This document shows, piece after piece, positions 7,729 to 15,442 of a stretch of DNA of 62,238 bases; the first letter of the stretch is position 1; every line of letters starts with the position of its first letter. Both the position numbers and the translations under genes were made by a program. Origin of the DNA: Flavobacterium sp. (GTDB lineage: Bacteria; Bacteroidota; Bacteroidia; Flavobacteriales; Flavobacteriaceae); the NCBI RefSeq assembly GCF_028689845.1, contig NZ_JAQVCH010000017.1:1-62238 (forward strand). Direction: 5' to 3'. The notes under the pieces were generated by a model. The model was not told the DNA's origin and did no database searches. It was given only the letters and a program-made list of their open reading frames with translations.

Positions 7729-8477
7729 AAATAATCCTATGTTTCCTCCTTTTTTGCACCTCACTTTTTGCTCAAGAAAAGGTGGAACTCTTTTTTGATT
7801 TTAATCACAATGAACCAAATTCGCAATCTAAAAGTATAATAAAGCAGTGGATGAAAGAAAATCCAACTGCTGAGGTATATCAAATAGAAGGCTATTGCGA
7901 TACGGTGGATACTCAAAGCTACAATTTGAAATTAGCCGAACGACGAATTAAAGCTGTTGAATCTATTCTCAATCAAAACAAAATCAAAATTAGCGATTCA
8001 ATTCGAATCATTCCTTTTGGTGAAGTATTTGATTTTTCATCCAACCAAGCTGAAAATCGAAAAGTTGTTTTTTTCTATCATATCAATTTGAATGAGGTTT
8101 CTTTTTCAGATAAAATGAAAAAAGCTACAGTAGGCGAATTACTCAATTTAAAAGGAATGAATTTTTATAATATGAGTGAAGTGATGCTTCCCGAATCATT
8201 ACCTATTTTAGAGGAATTGCTTCAAATTATGCGTGCAAACCCACAATTAAAGATTGAAATTCAAGGACATATTTGCTGTAATCCGTTAGAAGTGCAAGAT
8301 ATTTCTACCAAAAGAGCCAAAACTGTTTATGATTTCTTAGTCGCAAACGGAATTGACACAGAACGAATGAAGTATAAAGGATTTGCCTCTTCGCGACCCA
8401 TTTATCCACTTCCGGAAAAAAATGAAGCCGAGCGAATTGCCAATCGACGCGTTGAATTGCGTATTCTTGAAAAATAA
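7725..8477 (+). CDS. OmpA-like protein, second of a tandem pair (TTG start)
   Basis: This is a 250-residue paralogue of the preceding gene. Its only start that yields a signal peptide (MKIILCFLLFCTSLFAQ) is TTG 7725, which overlaps the previous TGA as TTGA, so translational coupling is likely. Domain 1 (about 20-115) keeps GYCD and AENRKVVFFY. Domain 2 (about 140-250) has GHICC (C184-C185) where the usual motif is GHTD, then KGFASSRPIYPLPEKNE and ANRRVELRI. It is 45 residues shorter than its neighbour, with a shorter linker. The pair most likely arose by gene duplication. Cell-wall binding is inferred from the family. Confidence 0.87.
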   Translation: MKIILCFLLFCTSLFAQEKVELFFDFNHNEPNSQSKSIIKQWMKENPTAEVYQIEGYCDTVDTQSYNLKLAERRIKAVESILNQNKIKISDSIRIIPFGEVFDFSSNQAENRKVVFFYHINLNEVSFSDKMKKATVGELLNLKGMNFYNMSEVMLPESLPILEELLQIMRANPQLKIEIQGHICCNPLEVQDISTKRAKTVYDFLVANGIDTERMKYKGFASSRPIYPLPEKNEAERIANRRVELRILEK

Positions 8478-8499
8478 ATAAGTATGCGGCTATTTAAAA

Positions 8500-8530
8500 T
8501 TGCTACATTTTCACATTAATCCTATCTTTG
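8500..8530 (+). promoter_or_regulatory. purM promoter
   Basis: TTG (8500-8502), 20 nt, TATCTTTG (8523-8530); matches the Bacteroidetes consensus and lies upstream of both possible purM starts. Confidence 0.65.
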
Positions 8531-8555
8531 CCACACAACCATTGGCAACTGAATC

Positions 8556-9764
8556 ATGTTCAGTTCAAACAACAACACAACTATGAGTTCTGATACGAGT
8601 AAACGCTATGCTCTTCGAGGAGTTTCGGCCGAAAAAGAAGAGGTGCATCAAGCCATTAAAAATATCGATAAAGGTCTTTTTCCCAAAGCATTTTGCAAAA
8701 TTGTACCCGATTATTTAACGGGAGATGAAGATTATTGTTTGCTTATGCATGCCGATGGAGCTGGAACAAAATCTTCTTTAGCCTATTTGTATTGGAAAGA
8801 AACCGGTGATATTTCAGTTTGGAAAGGCATCGCACAAGATGCATTAATCATGAATATTGACGATTTACTTTGTGTTGGTGCAACCGATAATATCATGCTT
8901 TCCTCAACCATTGGTCGAAATAAAAACCGCATACCAGGCGAAGTTCTTTCGGCCATCATCAACGGAACAGAAGAATTAATACAAGAATTAAAATCATTTG
9001 GTGTCACAATTCATTCTACAGGTGGCGAAACGGCTGATGTAGGCGATTTAGTGCGAACCATTATTGTCGATTCTACGGTAACTGCTCGAATGAAACGAAG
9101 TGAGGTAATTGATAATGCCAACATTAAAGCAGGTGATGTGATTGTGGGATTAGCTTCTTTTGGACAAGCCTCGTATGAGAATGAATACAATGGCGGAATG
9201 GGAAGCAACGGCTTAACGTCTGCCCGTCACGATGTTTTTGGCAAGTATTTAGCCAATAAATATCCTGAAAGTTTTGATGCGGCTGTTCCTGCTGATTTAG
9301 TTTATTCCGGTCAAGTAAAATTAACCGATAAAGTAAAAAACAGTCCGATTGATGCTGGGAAATTAGTGCTTTCGCCCACAAGAACCTATGCTCCAATTAT
9401 CAAAAAAATACTAGAAAAATTTTCACCTAAAGAAATTCACGGCATGGTACACTGCAGTGGCGGAGCACAAACTAAGATTTTACATTTTATAGATAATTTA
9501 CATATTATCAAAGATAATTTATTTCCAATTCCGCCCTTATTTCAATTGATTCAAGAGCAATCTAAAACCGATTGGAAAGAAATGTATCAAGTTTTCAATT
9601 GTGGTCACCGAATGGAATTATATGTTCCAGCCGCAATTGCTTCGGAAATTATTGAAATTTCAAAATCATTTCATGTTGATGCCCAAATTGTCGGTCGAGT
9701 AGAGGCTTCCGAACATAAAAAATTAACCATAACCAGTGAATTTGGTACATTTGAATACAAATAA
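8556..9764 (+). CDS. purM: Phosphoribosylformylglycinamidine cyclo-ligase
   Basis: AIR synthase uses ATP to close the imidazole ring of FGAM, the fifth step of purine synthesis, in the cytosol. Seen in the 402 residues are RYALRGVSAEKEEV near the start, LMHADGAGTKS, a MNIDDLLCVGA metal/ATP segment, HSTGGETADVGD, and the C-terminal GMVHCSGGAQTK and FNCGHRMEL blocks of the AIRS C domain. This divergent long PurM form occurs in Flavobacteria. An alternative ATG at 8583 removes nine Asn/Thr-rich residues, and I cannot decide between them. Both lie after a good promoter. A small acidic gene follows. Confidence 0.9.
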   Translation: MFSSNNNTTMSSDTSKRYALRGVSAEKEEVHQAIKNIDKGLFPKAFCKIVPDYLTGDEDYCLLMHADGAGTKSSLAYLYWKETGDISVWKGIAQDALIMNIDDLLCVGATDNIMLSSTIGRNKNRIPGEVLSAIINGTEELIQELKSFGVTIHSTGGETADVGDLVRTIIVDSTVTARMKRSEVIDNANIKAGDVIVGLASFGQASYENEYNGGMGSNGLTSARHDVFGKYLANKYPESFDAAVPADLVYSGQVKLTDKVKNSPIDAGKLVLSPTRTYAPIIKKILEKFSPKEIHGMVHCSGGAQTKILHFIDNLHIIKDNLFPIPPLFQLIQEQSKTDWKEMYQVFNCGHRMELYVPAAIASEIIEISKSFHVDAQIVGRVEASEHKKLTITSEFGTFEYK

Positions 9765-9770
9765 AAAACG

Positions 9771-9791
9771 CACAACTCATAACTCATAACT
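9771..9791. repeat. Heptamer tandem repeat (CACAACT/CATAACT)
   Basis: Three consecutive 7-bp units between purM and the next gene: CACAACT, CATAACT, CATAACT. One of about a dozen such loci in the window. Confidence 0.7.
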
Positions 9792-9799
9792 TTTCCCAC

Positions 9800-10027
9800 A
9801 TGGATTTACCAAAATTTGTTTTAGCCGATAATACCGATTTCCCAGAAGATATTTTTATCATTCATTTAGACTATCCGCGTTTTTTAATTAATTTAAAAGA
9901 TGACGAAGTTGAATTTTTAGAAGAAATTGAGGAAGAAGATGAAAAAGACCTCGAAACCGAAATGGAAAAATTAATTGAATTGGCAGGAATTTTTTACGAC
10001 AGAGAAATGGAACGCTATGAGGAGTAA
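9800..10027 (+). CDS. Small acidic protein of unknown function
   Basis: This is a 75-residue protein with no signal peptide or membrane segment. The first 40 residues are beta-prone (FVLADNTDFPEDIFIIHLDYPRFLINL). The rest is highly acidic and probably helical (EFLEEIEEEDEKDLETEMEKLIELAGIFYDREMERYEE). It begins 35 nt after purM across a heptamer repeat and is probably co-transcribed. I recall similar short proteins beside purM in Flavobacteriaceae but know no function. The regular codon use and intact ATG make it a likely real gene. Confidence 0.7.
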   Translation: MDLPKFVLADNTDFPEDIFIIHLDYPRFLINLKDDEVEFLEEIEEEDEKDLETEMEKLIELAGIFYDREMERYEE

Positions 10028-10116
10028 ATTATGATATGGTTAAATGTTTTCTAATAGAAAATCAAACGAAAGAATTTAGAATTGTAAAAGAATAAATTTT
10101 ATAATTGTTTTTTACT

Positions 10117-10152
10117 AAAAAAGCCGACTCATTTTATTTTGAATCGGCTTTT
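10117..10152 (-). terminator. Terminator of the hip operon
   Basis: AAAAAAGCCGA and TCGGCTTTT arms around a roughly 16-nt centre; read on the minus strand, a T-run follows. The stem begins at the hipT stop codon (10151-10153). Confidence 0.75.
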
Positions 10153-11176
10153 ACATTAAGTTTAATCGTTGATACCGTTGATGGAGTAAGGTTAGGTATT
10201 TTTGTTTATACTCATCACTAACAAAACTTTTTTCTAAAACAGTTTCCATTTCGGGTTTACAATAATAAAATAGTTCCAAAGTATTATCCAAAACCTTCTT
10301 ACTTAAACCACCATTTTCATAGGCCGCTAAAAAGTCTGCATAGTTGAGTCTTCTTTTTTTCGCATTTAAAGTAAGTGCTAATTCTTCGGTGTCTGTTGGA
10401 TTAACTAAAGTGGTTGGAACCAAATCATAAGCCGGGCATAAACTTAAACCTTGTCCTTCTTTTTCCAAAAGAGAAAAATTCTTTAAATGCATATCCGAGT
10501 TTCCGCTGAAAAAACTAAACAACACTTGCTCATAAAAATTACTTACATCCAAAAGTGGCGTACTTGAATATTTCAAGATTAGCTTGGCAACTTGCTCGTG
10601 ACTTCCTTTGTATTTGTCTTCGGTAAGTCGCTCACTGAGTTGGCACATGTCTTCCATACGAAGTTTGCTTTTTCGGGTTCTGTCAACACGTTTTGTGATG
10701 TAGCAAAGTGTTCCATCTTGTAACTTTACTAAACTATGTGGCACGACATTTATTCCGCAAACATATGCCATGTGCATCGTAGCACTTTCCAATTCCGGTA
10801 ACTGCTCATAATGCTCCGATGGCGGTTTTAATATATAATCACCATAAAGTCCAACGATAGTGAGTTTTTTGGTTAAATTTTTCTCTTCTTTTCTGTATAA
10901 ACTTAACGAAACTTTTGCCTGAACTCCTGTAACCGCCACCTGACTTTGGATTATTTTTGAAGCTAACTCCTGCAAGTTTCCCAAATTATAATTCAGTAGT
11001 GGTGTCTTTAATTGTCCAAAAAAACGTTTGTTACATGCTTCGTGAAAATCGGAACTACTATCGTGAAGAGGTTCATAGCAATACAAACAGCGTCTAGCAT
11101 AAGAAGTTCTTGGTTCTTGAGCTTCCGCAGTAGATTGTTGCAGTCTTTCTAAGTATTTTTTTTTATAATTCTTCAT
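10151..11176 (-). CDS. hipT: HipT-like Ser/Thr kinase toxin (HipA kinase part)
   Basis: This 341-residue protein corresponds to HipA without its N-terminal subdomain. It has TGVQAK (83-88) as the glycine-rich loop, a likely ATP-binding K117 in YILKP, the catalytic loop SGNSDMHLKN (224-233) with D228, and YDL at 250-252 in the DFG position. HipA/HipT kinases phosphorylate aminoacyl-tRNA synthetases and stop translation. Residues 1-50 add a zinc-knuckle-like C30-C33-H45-C48, known from Bacteroidetes HipA proteins. All kinase residues are present, so it looks active. It overlaps hipS by 14 nt and completes a hipB-hipS-hipT operon. The target is not known. Confidence 0.88.
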   Translation of the reverse strand: MKNYKKKYLERLQQSTAEAQEPRTSYARRCLYCYEPLHDSSSDFHEACNKRFFGQLKTPLLNYNLGNLQELASKIIQSQVAVTGVQAKVSLSLYRKEEKNLTKKLTIVGLYGDYILKPPSEHYEQLPELESATMHMAYVCGINVVPHSLVKLQDGTLCYITKRVDRTRKSKLRMEDMCQLSERLTEDKYKGSHEQVAKLILKYSSTPLLDVSNFYEQVLFSFFSGNSDMHLKNFSLLEKEGQGLSLCPAYDLVPTTLVNPTDTEELALTLNAKKRRLNYADFLAAYENGGLSKKVLDNTLELFYYCKPEMETVLEKSFVSDEYKQKYLTLLHQRYQRLNLM

Positions 11177-11489
11177 TTTTTTGAACGCTTACGGCTCCTA
11201 TACAATCTTTGCAACACGTGAGAAGCAAACCCATTCGGTCTTTATAGTTTATTTTCCAATTTTTTTCTGCGATATCCAATAACCAACCTTCTGGAATTAA
11301 TCCATCAAAAAAGGCAAAAAGAGTTTTGCTTTCATACGCTTTTTCGCGTAATGGTAGCGTTATGCTTACTGCCTGGGCAGTTTCATTTTTTAAATACGCA
11401 TTGGTATAGGTAAATTGGTAGCCATTATCAGTTTCACTGACAACGCCACAAAACATATTTTTCATAAATACATTTCCACTTCTATTCAT
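11163..11489 (-). CDS. hipS: HipS-like protein (HipA N-terminal subdomain)
   Basis: This is a 108-residue stand-alone version of HipA N-terminal subdomain 1: FTYTNAYL, AVSITLPLR, LFAFFDGLIPEGWLL and the DRMGLLL segment follow that family's pattern. In the E. coli HipBST system the matching small protein is the antitoxin that neutralises the kinase. Transfer of that role is inference. It starts 8 nt before the hipB stop and ends 14 nt after the hipT start, so the three are translationally coupled. It carries a CCKDC cluster near its end. It is not a frameshift product, since it has its own ATG and normal coding sequence to its end. Confidence 0.82.
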   Translation of the reverse strand: MNRSGNVFMKNMFCGVVSETDNGYQFTYTNAYLKNETAQAVSITLPLREKAYESKTLFAFFDGLIPEGWLLDIAEKNWKINYKDRMGLLLTCCKDCIGAVSVQKNEEL

Positions 11490-11715
11490 CGTTTAGTAAT
11501 TTTTCTCTGTCTAATGCTACGGGACCCAGCTCCTCTCCAAAAAGTTTTAAAACATCATTTACTTTATCCATTCGCAAGGTTTTTTTTCCTTGCTCTAAAT
11601 CACGTACAAATCGCAATCCTACGCCTGCTTTTAAAGCTAGTTCTGGTTGTGTAAGTTGGTTTTGCTTCCTTTTTAATTTAATGTGATAACTTAAATCAGT
11701 TTGATTTTCTCGCAT
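11482..11715 (-). CDS. hipB: HipB-like helix-turn-helix antitoxin/repressor
   Basis: This is a 77-residue Xre-type DNA-binding protein. The helix-turn-helix reads NQLTQPELALKAGVGLRFVR followed by DLEQGKKTLRMDKVNDVLKLFG, a pattern shared by HipB and Y4mF antitoxins. In HipBST and HipBA systems it binds operators upstream of its own operon and represses it. Repeated TTATACCCT sequences at 11718-11858 are the natural candidates. The -7 box TATATTTG (11742-11735, minus strand) precedes its ATG by 19 nt, and one repeat lies between the two. Confidence 0.88.
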   Translation of the reverse strand: MRENQTDLSYHIKLKRKQNQLTQPELALKAGVGLRFVRDLEQGKKTLRMDKVNDVLKLFGEELGPVALDREKLLNDE

Positions 11716-11717
11716 AG

Positions 11718-11858
11718 TTATACCCTTTAAGCTTCAAATATACAAAAATATCGATAATTTATATCAAAAAAGGTACATTTTTAGATATTTTTTATTTTTA
11801 ATACCCTTTATGGTATAAAAAAACATTTTTTTATTAAATTATATTTGATAGGGTATAA
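11718..11858. promoter_or_regulatory. hip promoter and three operator-like repeats
   Basis: ATACCCTTTA occurs at 11720-11729 and 11801-11810, and AGGGTATAA (inverted TTATACCCT) at 11850-11858. The middle copy forms a dyad ATACC-6 nt-GGTAT (11801-11816), comparable in layout to the E. coli HipB operator TATCC-N8-GGATA. The first copy lies between the -7 box TATATTTG (11742-11735, minus) and the hipB ATG, over the likely start of transcription and ribosome site. Autoregulation by HipB is inferred. Confidence 0.6.
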
Positions 11859-11866
11859 GATTTTAT

Positions 11867-12952
11867 TTATTTGAAGTAAGTCGAGAGCAATTTTAAAGCC
11901 GCTACAAAAGGTGAAATTTCATTGTTGTGTATTTCTTTTTTCTTTTGTTCTAATAAAGAAATAATTTCAGGATGTGTATAAAAGTGACTTTTCAATTGTT
12001 CATTGATGGTTTCTAGCATCCAATACTGATTCTGGTCTTTTCGTTTTTCTTCAAAAAAACCATTTTCTTTGGTCAATTCCAAATAGTTTGAAATGGTATT
12101 CCACACGGCTTCAATTCCTTCTTTTGTATACGAACTACACGTTGAAACAGTGGGCTGCCAACCTGATTGTTTGGCAGGAAATAGATGTAAAGCTCGATTA
12201 AATTCGGCCCTGGCAAATTGAGCTTTTTTGATGTTATCGCCATCGGCTTTGTTTATTACGATGGCATCTGCCATTTCCATAATACCGCGTTTAATTCCTT
12301 GTAATTCATCTCCCGCTCCTGAAATTTTTAATAACAAAAAAAAGTCAACCATACTATGTACAGCTGTTTCACTTTGGCCGACGCCAACGGTTTCGATAAT
12401 AATGGTATCAAAACCAGCGGCTTCACATAAAATAATAGTTTCTCTGGTTTTTCGGGCAACGCCGCCCAAAGTATCGCCTGAAGCACTGGGTCGAATATAG
12501 GCATTTTCATCTTTTACTAATTCTTCCATTCTTGTTTTATCGCCTAAAATACTTCCACTAGAAATGGTGCTACTTGGGTCAACTGCTAAAACAGCTACTT
12601 TTTTTCCTAAATTGGTTAAATGTTTACCAAATGCTTCAATAAATGTGCTTTTCCCAACGCCCGGAACTCCTGTTATACCGATGCGTATGGATTTATTGGC
12701 ATGTGGTAAGCAATGTTGAATGACTTCATTGGCTTTGTCTAAATGAGACGCATTGGTGCTTTCCACTAATGTTATAGCACGACTCAATGCGGTAATGTTT
12801 CCTTTTAAGATTTCGCGAACTAATTCCGCTGCAGTTTGCGTTTTTCTCCTGAATTGTTGAATGACTTTCACCGAATGTAAATTCAGAATATCAGGCGGCG
12901 TAATTCCTTCTTTTTCCTGTAAAGCGGATGGTTTTGAATTGGGTTTGGTCAC
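11867..12952 (-). CDS. meaB: Methylmalonyl-CoA mutase-associated GTPase
   Basis: This is a 361-residue G3E-family GTPase. Seen are Walker A GVPGVGKS (95-102), AVLAVDPSS, a switch region SGSILGDKTRM, ETVGVGQSE, and the guanine-specificity NKAD. MeaB delivers adenosylcobalamin to methylmalonyl-CoA mutase and protects it from inactivation, in the cytosol. Length is slightly above the usual 320-340. The mutase genes are not in this window, but a PduO-type adenosyltransferase (22.2 kb) and an acyl-CoA carboxylase (42.8-46.4 kb) of the same pathway are. It shares a divergent intergenic region with the AEC transporter gene. Confidence 0.95.
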   Translation of the reverse strand: MTKPNSKPSALQEKEGITPPDILNLHSVKVIQQFRRKTQTAAELVREILKGNITALSRAITLVESTNASHLDKANEVIQHCLPHANKSIRIGITGVPGVGKSTFIEAFGKHLTNLGKKVAVLAVDPSSTISSGSILGDKTRMEELVKDENAYIRPSASGDTLGGVARKTRETIILCEAAGFDTIIIETVGVGQSETAVHSMVDFFLLLKISGAGDELQGIKRGIMEMADAIVINKADGDNIKKAQFARAEFNRALHLFPAKQSGWQPTVSTCSSYTKEGIEAVWNTISNYLELTKENGFFEEKRKDQNQYWMLETINEQLKSHFYTHPEIISLLEQKKKEIHNNEISPFVAALKLLSTYFK

Positions 12953-13032
12953 GATGTAAAATTTAAAAAGTAAAGTTACAAAAAAGAAAAAAGCTTCTCT
13001 TGCTTTCCTCTATAATTATCAATAGAAAATTG

Positions 13033-13040
13033 TAATTTTG
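13033..13040 (+). promoter_or_regulatory. -7 element of the AEC transporter promoter
   Basis: TAATTTTG matches TANNTTTG, 17 nt before the ATG at 13058. Confidence 0.45.
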
Positions 13041-13057
13041 AGCCCTTATTTCCCTTT

Positions 13058-13969
13058 ATGGATAATCTGTTTTTAGTTTTTCTTTGTCTTGTTTTAGGAT
13101 TTGGATTGCAATTTTTAAAATCCTTTCCTCAAAATGGATACGTTGCCCTCAATCATTTTGTAATTTATATTTCATTGCCTGCTTTGGCTTTATATTATAT
13201 TCCGAAAATTGAAGTGAGTTCGGCTTTGTTGTATCCGTTGGGTGTGGCTTGGCTCGGTTTTGCACTATCTTTTATTTTCTTTTATAGTATAGGAAAATGG
13301 CTAGGCTGGTCAAAAAAGTTAATAGGATGTTTGATTCTTACTACCGGATTAGGAAACACGTCTTTTGTTGGCTTCCCAATTATTGAGGCTTTGTATGGAC
13401 AAGAGGGATTGCAAACCGCAATTATCGTAGATCAACCGGGGTCTTTTGTAGTGATGGCTACCTTAGGTATTACAGTGGCTTCTTTTTTTTCAAAAGGAGA
13501 AGTGCAAGCTAAAATGATTATCAAAAAAATAGTGTTTTTTCCTCCTTTTATCGCTTTTGTTGTAGCTTGTATTTTGAATTTTACTGCTGTTGATTTTCCT
13601 TTGTTTCTACAATCGGTGTTTCAAAAAGTAGGAGGAACGGTTACCACTATCGCTCTAGTCTCTGTTGGTTTACAACTCAAAATTGATAAATACAGCAAAC
13701 ACTGGAATTTTTTAGCCTTTGGTTTATTTTTTAAACTAATGCTCACTCCTTTATTTTTTATTATTTTGTATAAGTTTATTTTAAATGGCGAAGGGCTCGT
13801 AGTGGATGTTTCTATTATGGAATCAGCCATGGCTCCCATGATTACAGGAGCAATTTTAGCATCAACTTATGGTTTAAAACCCAAATTAAGTAGTATGATG
13901 ATTGGTATCGGCATTCCGTTGTCCTTTATAACTCTTGCTTTTTGGTATTGGATTTTACAAATTTTATAA
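13058..13969 (+). CDS. AEC family transporter
   Basis: This is a 303-residue inner-membrane protein with about ten hydrophobic segments in the two-half layout of the auxin efflux carrier (AEC) family. Family blocks include FVIYISLPALAL near residue 40, TTGLGNTSFVGFPIIEALYG near 97, and a C-terminal GAILASTYGL. Bacterial members export organic anions such as malate, but the substrate cannot be read here. The start at 13058 leaves the first hydrophobic helix intact. It ends 1 nt before the MFS gene, so the two are probably co-transcribed. Confidence 0.88.
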   Translation: MDNLFLVFLCLVLGFGLQFLKSFPQNGYVALNHFVIYISLPALALYYIPKIEVSSALLYPLGVAWLGFALSFIFFYSIGKWLGWSKKLIGCLILTTGLGNTSFVGFPIIEALYGQEGLQTAIIVDQPGSFVVMATLGITVASFFSKGEVQAKMIIKKIVFFPPFIAFVVACILNFTAVDFPLFLQSVFQKVGGTVTTIALVSVGLQLKIDKYSKHWNFLAFGLFFKLMLTPLFFIILYKFILNGEGLVVDVSIMESAMAPMITGAILASTYGLKPKLSSMMIGIGIPLSFITLAFWYWILQIL

Positions 13970-13970
13970 G

Positions 13971-15179
13971 ATGAGTCAAACGACAATAATTAAAAATGAA
14001 TCGCTCAAAACAGTTTACCCCATCCTGTTTTCTATAGCTTTTGCTCATTTGCTTAATGATTTATTGCAAGCAATTATTCCAGCTTCTTATCCCATTTTAA
14101 AAGAGAATTACAACCTTTCGTTTACACAAATCGGACTAATCACTTTTTCTTATCAACTGGCTGCTTCTTTGTTGCAACCGTTGGTGGGATTTTATACTGA
14201 TAAGCGGCCAAAACCTTATTCTCAATTGGTTGGCATGTCTTTTTCTCTAATCGGAATGGTGGCCTTGGCGTTCGCCAATTCTTTTCCGTTACTAATTCTG
14301 TCTGTTGTTTTTGTTGGCATTGGTTCCTCTATTTTTCATCCCGAGGCTTCACGAATTGCTTTCTTGGCTTCTGGCGGAAAAAGAGGTTTAGCTCAGTCTA
14401 TTTTTCAATTGGGTGGAAATGCCGGAACGGCTATTGGTCCTTTGTTAGTAGCTATGATAGTAGTGCCCAACTCGCAACGCTACATTGTTTGGTTTGTCTT
14501 AGTAGCCGTGGTCGCTCTTGTGGTTTTATCCAAAATTGCAAAGTGGTATAAAAATCATCTGATTTTAAGAACGACTAAGAATACGCAAATTAGTTTACCT
14601 GATTTATCCAAACGAAAAACCTATCTTTCGGTAGCGGTTTTATTAGTTATCATATTTTCTAAGTTCTTTTATTCGGCTAGTATTTCGAGTTATTTCACGT
14701 TTTTCTTGATGGATAAATTCCAACTCTCCATTCGCGATGCCCAATTTCATTTGTTTTTATATTTGGCTGCTTGTGCGGTGGGAACTCTAATCGGCGGCCC
14801 GCTAGGTGATAAATTTGGACGAAAATATGTCATTTGGTTTTCCATTTTGGGTGCTGCTCCATTTACCTTACTTTTACCGTTTGTCGATTTATTTTGGACC
14901 GGCGTGCTCTCTGTCGTTATCGGAATGATAATGTCCTCTGCTTTTCCAGCTATTTTAGTTTATGCTCAAGAGTTATTGCCTAAAAATCTCGGAATGGTTT
15001 CTGGACTTTTTTATGGTTTTGCGTTCGGAATGGGCGGTTTGGGCTCGGCTCTCTTAGGAAATTTAGCTGATCACACGAGCATCGAATATGTTTATCAACT
15101 TTGTGCTTTCCTTCCGTTAATTGGTATGATTGCGGTGTTTTTACCCAATTTAAAAAAGAAGAAAAGTAGGGTGGTCTAG
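13971..15179 (+). CDS. MFS transporter, fosmidomycin-resistance (Fsr)-like
   Basis: This is a 402-residue, 12-helix major facilitator protein. Fsr-like features are AHLLNDLLQAIIPASYPILKE in helix 1, SYQLAASLLQPLVGFYTDKRP (motif-A position), GIGSSIFHPEASRIA and SIFQLGGNAGTAIGPL. The motif-A counterpart GGPLGDKFGRK is in the second half. Fsr proteins export drugs in the cytoplasmic membrane. Resistance is inferred only from family. I chose ATG 13971, 1 nt after the preceding stop; an in-frame start at 13935 would lie inside the upstream gene and add no homologous sequence. Confidence 0.87.
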   Translation: MSQTTIIKNESLKTVYPILFSIAFAHLLNDLLQAIIPASYPILKENYNLSFTQIGLITFSYQLAASLLQPLVGFYTDKRPKPYSQLVGMSFSLIGMVALAFANSFPLLILSVVFVGIGSSIFHPEASRIAFLASGGKRGLAQSIFQLGGNAGTAIGPLLVAMIVVPNSQRYIVWFVLVAVVALVVLSKIAKWYKNHLILRTTKNTQISLPDLSKRKTYLSVAVLLVIIFSKFFYSASISSYFTFFLMDKFQLSIRDAQFHLFLYLAACAVGTLIGGPLGDKFGRKYVIWFSILGAAPFTLLLPFVDLFWTGVLSVVIGMIMSSAFPAILVYAQELLPKNLGMVSGLFYGFAFGMGGLGSALLGNLADHTSIEYVYQLCAFLPLIGMIAVFLPNLKKKKSRVV

Positions 15180-15330
15180 AAGCTATTTCCTGCTATCCGT
15201 TACAATCTTTTTGGTAAAATGCTTTTTTTACTAAGTCAAAAAAGAGCTTCCTTCGGTCGCTTTTTTTAACTTGTAAAAAATAGCCTTTTCCTAAAAAAGA
15301 ATTTTCACTACTATCAGGGCTAGTGAAGTT
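15177..15330 (+). repeat. Dispersed intergenic repeat, copy A
   Basis: About 150 bp sharing several blocks, in the same order and direction, with 32848-33000: GAAGCT, GCTAT(C)CGTTACAA, AAGTCAAAAAA, GCTTC(C/T)TT...GTCGCTTTTTT, AAAAAATAG and CTACTATC.GGGCTAGTGAA. Both copies directly follow a stop codon. It is non-coding and resembles decayed intergenic elements of Flavobacterium. Confidence 0.65.
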
Positions 15331-15395
15331 GGTTTTTATAAGGAGTATAGGTTCATAATACTATATTTCTTTTCAATTTAAAACCAAATAATTAC

Positions 15396-15403
15396 TATTT
15401 TTG
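15396..15403 (+). promoter_or_regulatory. -7 element of the FAD-linked oxidase promoter
   Basis: TATTTTTG; its last bases include a TTG (15401) that would otherwise open the reading frame, which supports the ATG at 15443 as the start. Confidence 0.5.
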
Positions 15404-15442
15404 AAATACTATTTTTTACTATATAGCAATTCCTTTTTACAA

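Noticed and set aside
10151..11489. hipA broken by a frameshift into two pieces
   Set aside because: Each part has its own ATG and overlapping gene ends, the kinase part starts with its own knuckle domain, and the three-gene layout equals the known HipBST order.
11415..11654. Plus-strand frame across hipS and hipB
   Set aside because: It is antisense to two well-supported genes and has no family match or promoter.
13935..13970. Earlier start for the MFS transporter
   Set aside because: It would lie inside the AEC transporter gene and adds a segment with no similarity to Fsr-type proteins.
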